Shown here piece after piece: positions 25,984 to 34,883 of a DNA stretch of 64,000 nucleotides. The stretch lies in contig CAZILL010000001.1 in assembly GCA_964540105.1 (NCBI GenBank), forward strand, positions 62,001 through 126,000. The letters run 5' to 3'. Position 1 is the first letter of the stretch. Every line of letters begins with the position of its first letter. The notes below the pieces were generated by a model, which saw nothing but the letters and a program-made list of their open reading frames with translations, was not told the origin of the DNA and did no database searches. The stretch comes from DATKJY01 sp964540105 (GTDB lineage: Bacteria; Zixibacteria; MSB-5A5; GN15; FEB-12). The position numbers were made by a program, and so were the translations under genes.

Positions 25984-28089
25984 TTATTCAGCAAACCACG
26001 CCGACTGCGCCATCGCAACTTTGCTGTCATCCTTTATTTTCAAGAACGACTTCAAGCGTGTATCGTATGACAACGCCAGCCCCTGCGCCGCCAGAATGCC
26101 GACATCGGCTGCCACCACGGCGCCGTTGATTGCCATTTTCCCGCCGGTTTTGCTTCCCGATCGGGTCAGGGTGAAGATCGAATTGTTCGTGTACAGCTGA
26201 CCATCAAACTTAAATTCCGCACCGCTGGCTCGGGCATTCTCATCAGCTATCCACAGATTCTTCAGCGTTGTCGGAGAAATCCAGTTGTTCGTCGACGACA
26301 GGGCGAGTGTCTTCGCGCTGGCCAAACTCGGATCCCCCGGGTTCAGCTTTGTCAGAAGCGTCGTGTCATACTTCGCGACATGCTCGACGCCCTGCCAGCT
26401 CGTCGAGGCCGGATCCCAGTACGTTCCGTTTCCGTTCTTCGGCTTGTTATAGATATAGACCGGGTCCCCTGCGTTCATTGTGTAATAACGCGGGACATAG
26501 CTCGCGTCGTACGTGCTGTTCGCGACCAAAACGTTATTCACGTCGGGCAGAAACTTCTGCGTCTTGGTCCATTCCCCGCGATTGAACAACGACATTTCCG
26601 ATTGCGTGAAGGAGAGTCTCTGATTCCCACTCTGGTTCCCGGGATCGATTGATGTATTGCTCAGAATATTCCCGTTGGCCGGAGTCAGATAATCCCCGAC
26701 AAGAATATTCTTGCCCGCGGCCAACGACAGAGCATTCTGTGTGCCGTCACTCGCCGTCCCAAATGTCCTATTTCCCCCGCTTGACCCATCAGCGTAGGTC
26801 ACATCGCCGGTCACATACACGCTCCCGCGTGCGTAGATCTGTCCGGTCCCTTTGACTACCCCCTGGATAACCACATCGCCATTCACGGCCAGCGTGCCGC
26901 TCAGCAGTATCGGATTAGCCGTGGTTCCCACGAGTATCAAGTTACCGTCAAAACTCTGCGATAAACTCGCCTTGTTCCCCGTCCCTGGCAGCGTTGCTGA
27001 GGAGTACGTCGAACCAGCGGCGAGCCCATAGATCACGCCCCCGCTAATTCCGCCCGTGGCGTCCAAAGCGATATCCGCATACTCGGCGTCATCCACGACC
27101 TTGTTTCCGTTGTCATCAGGAAACGGAGGAGGGAAACTGGTTGGCAGCTCTCCGTCGGTCATGCCGGTCGATGTCGTCGGGTAGTTCATGTACAGATTCC
27201 CGTTCTGTGGAAGCGGACTGCCGGTCGTATTCGTCAGGGCTACGCCGGTCAGTGGTTCCTGGATTTTGCCTGTCGAAGTGTTGATCGCGTATCCCGCAAC
27301 ACCTACTCCGGTGGGTGACAGATTACTGACCAGATTACCCACCTGGTCGGTGATCTGCCCGCGCGTATACATGGTGCCGGCGATATTGGACTGCGCTGTC
27401 GGCCAGCCATTAACATTCTGCACGCGAAGCAACATCGACTCCAGCGACGCCACTTTCACTCGCTCGAACGACCCCTTCTTGGTGGCATCTTTGTTGAAAA
27501 TGCGATCAACATTGTCGATCGTCGCGTGGCACATGATGCAATTGACATTCTTTGCCAGAATCGCAAATTCGAACCCCTTGAAGGCCTCTCCTTCTATCCG
27601 ATACACGGCTCGAATAGTCTGCGTCGCCGAGCCTGCGGCCCGTCCGACTGAGCTGACGGTCAGCACCGTCGCCCCCGACTGATCCTGCCGACGCACATAG
27701 ACGGAATCCACTGATTGCCCGGTACCAACACTCACGCTGGAGGCAATCGTCTTCTGTGTTCCGTCGGTCAGCCCGATCTTATTCAGGTACGCTGAGTATG
27801 TGGTTCGATTCCCAATCTCCCCAGAAGCCTTGACCGGCGACGTCAAAGTCGAACTGACATAGTCGGCCCACAGCGCTGACTTCGCCAGCGCCTGTCCCGA
27901 TTCTGCAGAATAGAACGCCCGGTTCGACCCTTGCGAATTCCCACTCAGCGTTACATCGTCATTCGATGTGGATATCATCTGCGCCCCGATGAGGGTCATC
28001 ATCAGGAGGATGCCCAACACGATTACGAGCACCCCGCCCGTATCGTTGCGAAGGATTCGTCCAGTCATTGCGAACCTCACTATCGTCAT
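25984..28089 (-). CDS. Large PilX-like type IV pilus assembly protein with a CxxCH haem motif
   Basis: A 701-residue protein. The N-terminal region (residues 16-75) resembles PilX/DUF4900-type pilus proteins: a hydrophobic helix GVLVIVLGILLMMTLIGAQM and the conserved RAFYSAESG segment. A single CIMCH motif (Cys184, Cys187, His188) follows, which is a c-type haem attachment site in form. The remaining 500 residues are Gly/Ser/Thr-rich with beta-helix-like repeats (GNLILVGTT, VNGDVVIQGVVKG), suggesting a beta-helical passenger. Its start overlaps the end of the PilW-like gene by 4 bases. It is probably a minor pilin or tip adhesin; the haem role is inferred. A second in-frame ATG lies 21 bases downstream. 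Confidence 0.72.
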   Translation of the reverse strand: MTIVRFAMTGRILRNDTGGVLVIVLGILLMMTLIGAQMISTSNDDVTLSGNSQGSNRAFYSAESGQALAKSALWADYVSSTLTSPVKASGEIGNRTTYSAYLNKIGLTDGTQKTIASSVSVGTGQSVDSVYVRRQDQSGATVLTVSSVGRAAGSATQTIRAVYRIEGEAFKGFEFAILAKNVNCIMCHATIDNVDRIFNKDATKKGSFERVKVASLESMLLRVQNVNGWPTAQSNIAGTMYTRGQITDQVGNLVSNLSPTGVGVAGYAINTSTGKIQEPLTGVALTNTTGSPLPQNGNLYMNYPTTSTGMTDGELPTSFPPPFPDDNGNKVVDDAEYADIALDATGGISGGVIYGLAAGSTYSSATLPGTGNKASLSQSFDGNLILVGTTANPILLSGTLAVNGDVVIQGVVKGTGQIYARGSVYVTGDVTYADGSSGGNRTFGTASDGTQNALSLAAGKNILVGDYLTPANGNILSNTSIDPGNQSGNQRLSFTQSEMSLFNRGEWTKTQKFLPDVNNVLVANSTYDASYVPRYYTMNAGDPVYIYNKPKNGNGTYWDPASTSWQGVEHVAKYDTTLLTKLNPGDPSLASAKTLALSSTNNWISPTTLKNLWIADENARASGAEFKFDGQLYTNNSIFTLTRSGSKTGGKMAINGAVVAADVGILAAQGLALSYDTRLKSFLKIKDDSKVAMAQSAWFAE

Positions 28090-28922
28090 GATCTGTTGTT
28101 TCTCAACATTACCTGCGTGGTCAGCGTGCGTTCTCGCTTGGCCGTTTGCCCCGCGTTGCGCGCCACCACATCGACCTGATCGGTGGTCGATGTCATCGCC
28201 ACCTTCACGACATAGACCGTATCGGCAGCGGTGAGCGTCTGCACCGCCGCCCCAGTCTTCAGAAGAAAGTCAAATTGCATATCCCTGATGTTGTCCGCAA
28301 AAACCTGCCCAGCTGCTCCGTTCTCAGATTTCATGAGAGCGGGGTGCGACAGGCTGGTCGTATCGACATAGTACGTCACCTCCTGCAGCTTGATCATCTG
28401 GTCCCCCGGCCCCGGATCGAACAGGAGGTTCTGCCCCACGTGAAAGATGTCGCACCATCCCGCGCCGTTGTTCGGCACGATGCTGGAAATAGTAAACCAC
28501 TCGCCGGTCTTCTGGGCACTGTGCCAAAAATAGGCCATTCCTCCCACCGCAAACTTGCTCAGATCGGTTCCAATCGCCACATGAACCGGGGTCGCCGAAG
28601 TCTTGGCCGTGTGATCTCCGATGTTGACCGCGCCACCCATGGCCGCAAACCGAAGCTTCAGTGAATCGGGATTACTGTTGGACGCCACAATGCTCTGCAT
28701 TCCTGCGGGCAGGTTCGCTCCTGCGTTTCGGGCGTTGCGCGTAACATCGTCCAGGCTTGCCCGCAGATTTTGCTGCATATCTGAGATATTTGTCTGCACA
28801 ATCATGTTGTTATGTTCGGCGATATAGAATCGAAAGGCCGCCATGGTTACAAACGTCGCCAGAAGCAGCGCGATGAGGATCTCCACCAGGGTAAATCCGC
28901 TCTGATTTCTAATGCTCTTCAT
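28086..28922 (-). CDS. PilW-like type IV minor pilin
   Basis: A 278-residue prepilin-like protein. The prepilin peptidase site SGFTLVEILIALLLATFV, with Glu5 of the mature protein, is near the N-terminus after a short basic leader (MKSIRNQ). The rest is a globular domain of PilW type. Minor pilins prime pilus assembly or form the tip complex. It lies between a PilV-like and the PilX-like gene, overlapping the latter by 4 bases, so the three are translated together. Confidence 0.85.
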   Translation of the reverse strand: MKSIRNQSGFTLVEILIALLLATFVTMAAFRFYIAEHNNMIVQTNISDMQQNLRASLDDVTRNARNAGANLPAGMQSIVASNSNPDSLKLRFAAMGGAVNIGDHTAKTSATPVHVAIGTDLSKFAVGGMAYFWHSAQKTGEWFTISSIVPNNGAGWCDIFHVGQNLLFDPGPGDQMIKLQEVTYYVDTTSLSHPALMKSENGAAGQVFADNIRDMQFDFLLKTGAAVQTLTAADTVYVVKVAMTSTTDQVDVVARNAGQTAKRERTLTTQVMLRNNRS

Positions 28923-28931
28923 ACGCCCGCC

Positions 28932-29318
28932 TCAGACTGTCGGCTTAAGGGTTGAGTAGTTGACCGTTCGGGCGACCGCTTTTTGATCCGTCCACGAAAC
29001 CACGACATCGATCTTGACCACCCCCGCCGGAAGTGAGGCATTCGACGTCTTGTCTTCAACGGTGCGATAGACCTTGAATACGCCACTCACGGAATCTGTG
29101 ATCGAAACAAATGGCAGAGCGCCATAACTGCTCTGATTCACCAGGTTTTCCACCTCCTGCTGAGCCAAAGCGTTGGCGCGAGTGCTTTCATTGGAAAAGC
29201 TATTTCCGTAAATCGAAACACTGATCAGAAGCGCCAGCCCAAGGATGCCGATCGCCAGAATGAGCATGCTGATCATTACTTCGAGTAAGGTGAATCCTCT
29301 ATTCTGCTGTATTCTCAT
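28932..29318 (-). CDS. PilV-like type IV minor pilin
   Basis: A 128-residue prepilin-like protein with the processing motif RGFTLLEVMISMLILAIGIL right after a six-residue basic leader. AGGAGGGAGACG lies just before ATG 29318, which fixes the start. It is the first gene of the minor-pilin operon, with a sigma-54 promoter candidate about 60 bases upstream. Confidence 0.85.
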   Translation of the reverse strand: MRIQQNRGFTLLEVMISMLILAIGILGLALLISVSIYGNSFSNESTRANALAQQEVENLVNQSSYGALPFVSITDSVSGVFKVYRTVEDKTSNASLPAGVVKIDVVVSWTDQKAVARTVNYSTLKPTV

Positions 29319-29378
29319 CGTCTCCCTCCTTAGGATTGACGCTGTTTCATTCATTTTTCGATTGCCCAGAACCTGACG

Positions 29379-29394
29379 TGCATATCGTATGCCA
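29379..29394 (-). promoter_or_regulatory. Sigma-54 (-24/-12) promoter candidate for the minor-pilin operon
   Basis: On the minus strand TGGCATACGATATGCA has GG and GC 10 bases apart, as the TGGCAC-N5-TTGC consensus requires. It is about 60 bases before the PilV-like ATG. Pilin genes are often sigma-54 dependent. Confidence 0.55.
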
Positions 29395-29616
29395 AGCCTC
29401 CCCTCGGCGCGACAATCCTCGATCATTCTCTTTCAGATTAACTGACAACGGGTTAGCGGCTTAAACGTCTATCTCTATCCTCTTTCGGAAGCGGAAGAAA
29501 TCTCACCTACTCCGACGGACTGTGGCGTTTTGCCAATAGTATTGGAATTTGCCAACAGCGTCATTCCGACCCGTCAAAAATCGGTTTTCGACGCCCCTGG
29601 CGCGGGGAAAAATCCC

Positions 29617-29644
29617 TTGGAAAAATCGACAAACCTCCTACATT
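29617..29644 (+). promoter_or_regulatory. Sigma-70-type promoter candidate for ileS
   Basis: TTGGAA, 16 bases, TACATT, ending 25 bases before the ileS start codon. Confidence 0.4.
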
Positions 29645-29669
29645 GAGCGGCTATCAAGGATTGACAGTG

Positions 29670-32600
29670 ATGAAATTCGACCCGTTCAAAGATCAATATT
29701 CCCAGCCCGCGGCTGAGCGCGATGTGCTGGCCTTCTGGGACGAACATGACGTGTTCCACAGGACTAACGCGCTCGCGAAAGATCGCCCGCCGTTTGTTTT
29801 CTACGAAGGCCCCCCGACCGCCAACGGCCGCCCCGGAATTCACCACGTCATCGCTCGCACGGTCAAAGATCTGATCTGTCGCTACAAAGCCATGAATGGT
29901 TTTCGGGTCGATCGCCGTGGGGGTTGGGATACCCATGGTCTGGCGGTCGAGATTGAAGTCGAAAAGCAGCTTCAGCTCGACTCCAAAGCTAAGATCGTCG
30001 AATATGGCGTGGCCCGGTTCAACGAAAAATGCCGCGAGTCGGTCTTCAAGTACCTTAAGGACTGGAATGAGATTACTCGCCTCAGCGGCTACTGGCTCGA
30101 CCTTGACGACGCCTACGTCACCCTGAAAAACGAATACATCGAATCAGTCTGGTCGATTCTCAAGAATTTCTTCGATCGCGACCTGCTCTATCAAGGGCAC
30201 AAGATTCTCCCCTTCTGCCCGCGCTGCGGAACGGGCCTCTCCAGCCACGAAGTTGCGCAGGGGTACGACGTCGTCAAAGATCCTTCGATCTATGTCAAAG
30301 TTCGAGCGGCCGACGGAGATTTCAGCTACCTGATCTGGACCACCACCCCCTGGACATTACCCTCCAATGCCGCGCTCTGCATGCGCGCCGATGCGACGTA
30401 TGTTATGGTCGAGCACGAGGGGGAGAAGCTGGTTCTGGCGGAATCGCTCGTGACAAAAATATTGGGTGAAGAGAAGCCCGCACTGCAGAAATTCAAGGGT
30501 TCCGACTTTCTGAAACGTCGCTATCAACCGCTGTTCGACTGTTTCAAGGATCAATCAGCGACGGCGTTCTTCGTGGTCAACGGCGACTTTGTCACTATGG
30601 ACGACGGCACTGGTATTGTTCATATCGCGCCCGGCTTCGGCGCCGATGACTACGAAGTCGGCAAACTCTACAACTTGCCTGTTCTGCAGGCTATTGATCC
30701 CAGCGGTCATTTCAAGGAGCTGGCCGGGCCATACGCCGGGATGTTCATCAAAGACGCTGATCCGATTATTACTAAAGACCTCAAGAAATCCGGAAAGCTG
30801 CTCAAGTCGGAAATCTACGAGCACAACTATCCATTCTGCTGGCGCTGCGACTCACCGCTGATCTATATCGCCCGCCAATCCTGGTATATCAGGACGACGC
30901 AGTTCAGGGAGCAATTGATCAAGAATAACAATGCGATCAATTGGGTCCCCGACGAAATCCGCACGGGTCGCATGCTCAATTGGCTGGAAAACAATGTCGA
31001 CTGGGCGCTTTCCCGCGAACGATTCTGGGGGACCCCGCTGCCGATCTGGATCTGCGATGATCCCAAGTGCGGAAAACAACGCGCGGTTGGATCGATCGAA
31101 CAGTTGCGCGCCGACGGGATCAACGTTCCACCCGAACTCGATCTGCATCGGCCAATGATCGATACTGTTAAGCTCACCTGCACCTGCGGATCCGCCATGA
31201 CCCGCGTACCCGAGCTGATCGATGTCTGGTTCGATTCGGGCGCCATGCCGTATGCCCAGTGGCACTATCCGTTTGAGCATCAGGCCGAATTCGAATCCCA
31301 CTACCCGGCGGAATTCATCTCCGAGGCGGTCGACCAGACCCGCGGCTGGTTCTACACCCTTCTGGCCATCTCAACCATGCTCTACGACAAGCCCCCCTTC
31401 AAGAATGTCATTGTCCTCGAGTTCATTCTGGATAAAGAGGGGAAGAAGATGTCCAAGCACAAAGGGAACGTCGTCGATCCCTTTGAAACGATCGCCAAAT
31501 ATGGCGCCGACCCGGTTCGGTGGTATCTGATCTCCACCTCCAATCCGTGGCTTCCGACCCGTTTCGACGAGGACGGACTGGCCGAGGTCAGCCGAAAATA
31601 CTTCGACACCCTCAGGAACACCTATAGTTTCTTCGCTCTCTACGCCAATATCGATAATCTCGTTGAGCGCGCCCACGAGGCGGGCATGACGATCGAGCAA
31701 TTTCTCGAACCGAAAGCAGGCGACCCGGAGCGATTCGATCGCTGGATCAGTTCTCGCTACCATTCGTTGATCAAAGAGGTCACCGCTTCGCTCGATAAAT
31801 ACGACATCACCCGGCCGGTTCGCGCCATCCAGAACTTTGTCATCGACGATCTCTCCAACTGGTATGTCCGCAATAACCGTCGACGCTTCTGGGCGAAAAA
31901 CGACGATCCCTCCAAGATGCGCGCCTACCTCACCCTATACCACATTCTCGATGGTATCTGCCGCGCCAGCGCACCGGTAACCCCGTTCACTTCCGAGCTG
32001 CTTTGGAAGGAACTGATGGGGCCGGCTCGTGAAAAACATGGTCTCCCGTTGTCGGTCCACATGACCTCCTATCCGACCTCCGACCACGCGCAGATCGACG
32101 GCGCTCTCGAGGAATCCATGGAGTTAGTGCGCACGGTCGTCTCTCTTGGACGTGCCGCGCGATCGCGCAGAAATCTCAAAGTCCGCCAGCCCCTGTCACG
32201 TTTGCTGGTGAATCTCCCGAAAGGGCTCTCCTTCGAAAAACTGTCCGGCTTCGAGGAGATCATCCAGGATGAACTGAACATCAAGGAAATAGCCGTTGCC
32301 ACCGACCTCGACCAATACGTCAGCTATTCCGCCAAGCTGAATTTCAAGACCGCCGGCCCGAAACTCGGAAGTCACGTCAAAGCCGCTGCCGCTTTCGTCG
32401 CCGCCATGACCGGCGAACAGATCAAGAGTTTCGAACGCAGCGGCTCTATCGTGATGGAAGCCGACGGCTCGTCGGTTACTCTCTCAGGTGACGACATCGA
32501 GATCAAGCGAAACGAAAAGGAGGGCTACGCTGTCGAATCGGACAATCGAGTGACGGTCGCGATTGTCACCGATTTGACCCCCGACCTCATCGACGAAGGC

Positions 32601-32849
32601 TTCGCGCGCGAGATGGTCAACAAGATTCAGAACATGCGCAAGAGCTCCGGCTTCGAAGTCACCGACCATATCACGGTGCGCGTCAGCTGCCGCGATCCCC
32701 TTCGTGCCGCGACCACGCGCCACGAAGCGTTCATTCGGCGGGAAACTCTCGCCCGCACCATCGAATTTATGGATTCCGACGCTGTCAACGGCGGCGCGGA
32801 TTGGAATATCAACGGCGAAAAGGCCGCTATCGCAGTGGAGAAAATCTAG
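29670..32849 (+). CDS. ileS: Isoleucyl-tRNA synthetase, type 2 (eukaryotic-like)
   Basis: Charges tRNA-Ile in the cytosol. The 1059-residue class I synthetase has the HIGH-region GPPTANGRPGIHH, the WDTHGLAVE segment of the connective/editing region, and the KMSKS-type loop GKKMSKHKGNVVDP. PTANGRPGIHHV and DVWFDSGAMPYAQWHYP are typical of the IleS2 branch, which is close to eukaryotic enzymes and often insensitive to mupirocin. ATG 29670 is chosen: AAGGA lies upstream and the protein then begins as family members do (MKFDPFKDQYSQPAAE). A DksA-like gene follows 15 bases later, then lspA: a common synthetase-dksA-lspA order. Confidence 0.95.
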   Translation: MKFDPFKDQYSQPAAERDVLAFWDEHDVFHRTNALAKDRPPFVFYEGPPTANGRPGIHHVIARTVKDLICRYKAMNGFRVDRRGGWDTHGLAVEIEVEKQLQLDSKAKIVEYGVARFNEKCRESVFKYLKDWNEITRLSGYWLDLDDAYVTLKNEYIESVWSILKNFFDRDLLYQGHKILPFCPRCGTGLSSHEVAQGYDVVKDPSIYVKVRAADGDFSYLIWTTTPWTLPSNAALCMRADATYVMVEHEGEKLVLAESLVTKILGEEKPALQKFKGSDFLKRRYQPLFDCFKDQSATAFFVVNGDFVTMDDGTGIVHIAPGFGADDYEVGKLYNLPVLQAIDPSGHFKELAGPYAGMFIKDADPIITKDLKKSGKLLKSEIYEHNYPFCWRCDSPLIYIARQSWYIRTTQFREQLIKNNNAINWVPDEIRTGRMLNWLENNVDWALSRERFWGTPLPIWICDDPKCGKQRAVGSIEQLRADGINVPPELDLHRPMIDTVKLTCTCGSAMTRVPELIDVWFDSGAMPYAQWHYPFEHQAEFESHYPAEFISEAVDQTRGWFYTLLAISTMLYDKPPFKNVIVLEFILDKEGKKMSKHKGNVVDPFETIAKYGADPVRWYLISTSNPWLPTRFDEDGLAEVSRKYFDTLRNTYSFFALYANIDNLVERAHEAGMTIEQFLEPKAGDPERFDRWISSRYHSLIKEVTASLDKYDITRPVRAIQNFVIDDLSNWYVRNNRRRFWAKNDDPSKMRAYLTLYHILDGICRASAPVTPFTSELLWKELMGPAREKHGLPLSVHMTSYPTSDHAQIDGALEESMELVRTVVSLGRAARSRRNLKVRQPLSRLLVNLPKGLSFEKLSGFEEIIQDELNIKEIAVATDLDQYVSYSAKLNFKTAGPKLGSHVKAAAAFVAAMTGEQIKSFERSGSIVMEADGSSVTLSGDDIEIKRNEKEGYAVESDNRVTVAIVTDLTPDLIDEGFAREMVNKIQNMRKSSGFEVTDHITVRVSCRDPLRAATTRHEAFIRRETLARTIEFMDSDAVNGGADWNINGEKAAIAVEKI

Positions 32850-32864
32850 CGATTGGAGAACACC

Positions 32865-33236
32865 ATGAAGAAGGCCGAACTGAAGAAATATGAAGAACTG
32901 CTTCTGGCCAAGAAAAAGACCCTCCTCGACGAAATGGGCGTGATCGGCACGACCATCAAGGATGCCGCCGGCGACCTTTCCTCGTATTCCTACCACATGG
33001 CGGATCAGGGAACCGACACTATGGAGCGCGAGATGGCGTTCATGTTTGCGTCGAAATCCGGGCGACTTGTGTATCACGTTGACGAAGCCCTGCGCCGCAT
33101 CCAGGACGGCACCTACGGAAAATGCCAGAGCTGCAATAAGATGATCAGCCAGGCGAGGCTCGAGGCTGTTCCCCATGCCCGGCTCTGTATCGATTGCAAG
33201 AACAAGGAAGAGGAGAAGGAATCTGGCGGACGATAG
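32865..33236 (+). CDS. TraR/DksA-family zinc-finger protein
   Basis: A 123-residue protein: an N-terminal helical coiled-coil with EMAFMFASKSGRLVYHVDEAL, then a four-cysteine zinc finger (CQSC and CIDC) with GTYGKCQSCNKMI, the DksA/TraR signature. DksA-type factors bind RNA polymerase at the secondary channel and change promoter response, often with ppGpp; the family also contains shorter proteins of unknown role. It sits between ileS and lspA, and its 3' end overlaps the lspA reading frame. Confidence 0.85.
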   Translation: MKKAELKKYEELLLAKKKTLLDEMGVIGTTIKDAAGDLSSYSYHMADQGTDTMEREMAFMFASKSGRLVYHVDEALRRIQDGTYGKCQSCNKMISQARLEAVPHARLCIDCKNKEEEKESGGR

Positions 33237-33747
33237 ATCGCGCAAACTCCTCGGACCGATTCTTATTATCGTCCTTGTCCTGATCGCCGATCAGATTACC
33301 AAATTCTGGGCAGTAAGCGTCCTGACCGATCTGAACTCGGTACCGCTGTTGGGGCAGTTCTTTCAGCTTTCGCTGGTCTACAATGAGGGGGGCGCGATGG
33401 GGACCAATCTCGGTTCATCGTCTTTCTATCTTGTTATTGCTCTTATCCTCATTCCGATTCTCGGCTTCTACGTCTACCACAGTCGCGCCAACCGACGTCT
33501 TGCTTATCCGTTGTCGTTCATTGTGGCAGGGGCGATTGGCAATGTCATTGACCGGATTCGTTTGGGGAAAGTGATCGACTTTCTCGACGTCGACTTCTTT
33601 GATATCACTATAGGCAGTTTTCAGATTGAGCGCTGGTGGACGTTCAATATCGCCGACGCCGCCATCAGCTGCTCGCTGGTATACCTGATTATGCTGTATC
33701 TATTTCAGCCGAAGCCAAGCCCTGCCCGACCACTGCCCGTGAAGTAA
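33175..33747 (+). CDS. lspA: Lipoprotein signal peptidase (signal peptidase II)
   Basis: An inner-membrane aspartic protease that cleaves lipoprotein signal peptides after lipidation. Four membrane segments are visible, with the catalytic aspartates in GNVIDRIRLG and FNIADAAIS, plus the family segment VYNEGGAMG (usually NxGAAFG; the change is notable). The 190-residue form starts at ATG 33175, overlapping the DksA-like gene by 62 bases and adding a basic leader not typical of the family. A CTG at 33223, with AGGAGAAGG directly upstream, would give the more usual N-terminus (ADDRSRKLLGPI) and may be the true start. Several lipoproteins in the window are natural substrates. Confidence 0.9.
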   Translation: MPGSVSIARTRKRRRNLADDRSRKLLGPILIIVLVLIADQITKFWAVSVLTDLNSVPLLGQFFQLSLVYNEGGAMGTNLGSSSFYLVIALILIPILGFYVYHSRANRRLAYPLSFIVAGAIGNVIDRIRLGKVIDFLDVDFFDITIGSFQIERWWTFNIADAAISCSLVYLIMLYLFQPKPSPARPLPVK

Positions 33748-33807
33748 GTATATCGAATTGCCCGCCGGTCGAAGGGCATCGCGCAATATCATCGAGGAGA
33801 TGAAAGA

Positions 33808-34506
33808 ATGCCACTGAGAACGGGAGAGGTGATTTCATACCTAGAGATGTGCCGCGAAGAGAAAGCGAGCCTGCAACGCGGTATGAACTTCCATCTACAT
33901 CCAACTCACTCCGTCATACTCATGAGTCTTCGACCAGGAGCCCCATATCCTGATGCGGTCATCGATGACGGCAAAGCCCTCGTGTACGAAGGGCACGACT
34001 TGCCACGCACTCAAGGAGGTCCTGAACCAAAGGCCGTAGACCAACCCATGAGGCAGCCGACCGGCGGGCTAACCCAGAACGGTCTGTTCTTTGAAGCTGC
34101 GCTGGCCGCAAAGGCTGGTAAGGCCAGTCCAGATCGAGTACGAGTATATGAGAAGCTACGCCCGGGCATTTGGGCATACACAGGTCTGTTTCATCTTGTC
34201 GACGCTTGGTTCGAAAATCGCAGTGGTCGCAGCGTCTTCAAGTTCCGTTTGGAAGTGATAGATGACTCCGATTTTTCTGCGCCTTTGCGCGAAGCTCAAC
34301 TTGAGCACACCCGAATCATCCCGTCGTCAGTCAAGATCGAAGTTTGGAAACGTGACAAGGGCAAGTGTATCAAGTGTGGCGCTACGGACAATCTTCACTT
34401 CGATCACGACATCCCCTACTCCAAAGGGGGCTCCTCTCTCACAGCGGCGAACATACAGTTGATGTGCGCGAAACACAATCTCGCAAAGAGGGACCGATTC
34501 GAATAG
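33808..34506 (+). CDS. SRA-like domain fused to HNH endonuclease (probable modification-dependent nuclease)
   Basis: A 232-residue protein. Residues about 45-150 look like an SRA/YDG modified-cytosine-binding domain: YPDAVIDDGKALVYEGHD, a GGLTQNGLFFEAA segment, then YTGLFHLVDAWFENRSGRSV before FKFRLEV. The C-terminal 55 residues form an HNH nuclease with KCIKCG, FDHDIPYSKGGSSLTAANIQ and CAKHN. SRA-HNH proteins of this kind cut DNA bearing 5-methyl- or 5-hydroxymethylcytosine (type IV restriction). No methylase or other defence gene is adjacent; it sits alone between lspA and rrf2, suggesting acquisition. AGGAGATGAAAG precedes the start. The HNH call is firm, the SRA call good. Confidence 0.8.
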   Translation: MPLRTGEVISYLEMCREEKASLQRGMNFHLHPTHSVILMSLRPGAPYPDAVIDDGKALVYEGHDLPRTQGGPEPKAVDQPMRQPTGGLTQNGLFFEAALAAKAGKASPDRVRVYEKLRPGIWAYTGLFHLVDAWFENRSGRSVFKFRLEVIDDSDFSAPLREAQLEHTRIIPSSVKIEVWKRDKGKCIKCGATDNLHFDHDIPYSKGGSSLTAANIQLMCAKHNLAKRDRFE

Positions 34507-34883
34507 AAGCCCTGTGAATTTCCTGATACCATCTGAAGCACTCGTTCACCCGCCCCACGAAGTTCGGGTGCAGGAGCATGTGCAACTCACAAACTGCTGC
34601 CGCACCCCCCGCAAAATCACTCGCGATTCAATTGTGATTTCTGCCCCGCGCCCCTTTATGAAAGAACTACCTATGTCAGAGATTGACAGCCGATACTCGC
34701 GACACGATCTGTTCCCATGGTGTGGTTCCCCATTCCCGCGCCGGGAAGGGGCCGGGGGTTAGGTCCTTGATAAAACGAACCCATTTTCTAACGCTGCTAA
34801 CAAATACTCGCGGCGCGGCATTCGCCCCACGCAGAGTGCGCGAAACCCGTTGCCCCCAACCAGATATCCGCTATATTCCCCCC
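34507..34883. other. Intergenic region with a palindromic repeat (copy B, 34726-34763)
   Basis: About 375 bases without a convincing gene. It contains a GC-rich palindrome (CCCC-A-TTCCCG, loop, CGGGAA-GGGG) followed by CCGGGGGTTAGG, similar in style to the elements at 25.8 and 49.9 kb. The rrf2 promoter lies at its right end. Confidence 0.5.
34850..34877 (+). promoter_or_regulatory. Promoter candidate for rrf2, suggesting a leaderless transcript
   Basis: TTGCCC, 16 bases, TATATT, with the -10 ending only 6 bases before the rrf2 ATG. Transcription would start at or next to the ATG. No Shine-Dalgarno sequence is present. Confidence 0.5.

Larger units (their letters stand above)
29319..29669. 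other. Divergent intergenic region between the pilin operon and ileS
   Basis: About 350 bases. It holds a minus-strand sigma-54 promoter candidate (29379-29394) and a plus-strand sigma-70 candidate (29617-29644). A perfect CCAATA-G-TATTGG palindrome near 29534-29546, followed by another TGCCAA, could be an operator. No T-box or other leader RNA was recognised before ileS. Confidence 0.5.

Noticed and set aside
29319..29669. T-box leader before ileS
   Set aside because: No T-box sequence or specifier hairpin could be found; only promoter elements are visible.
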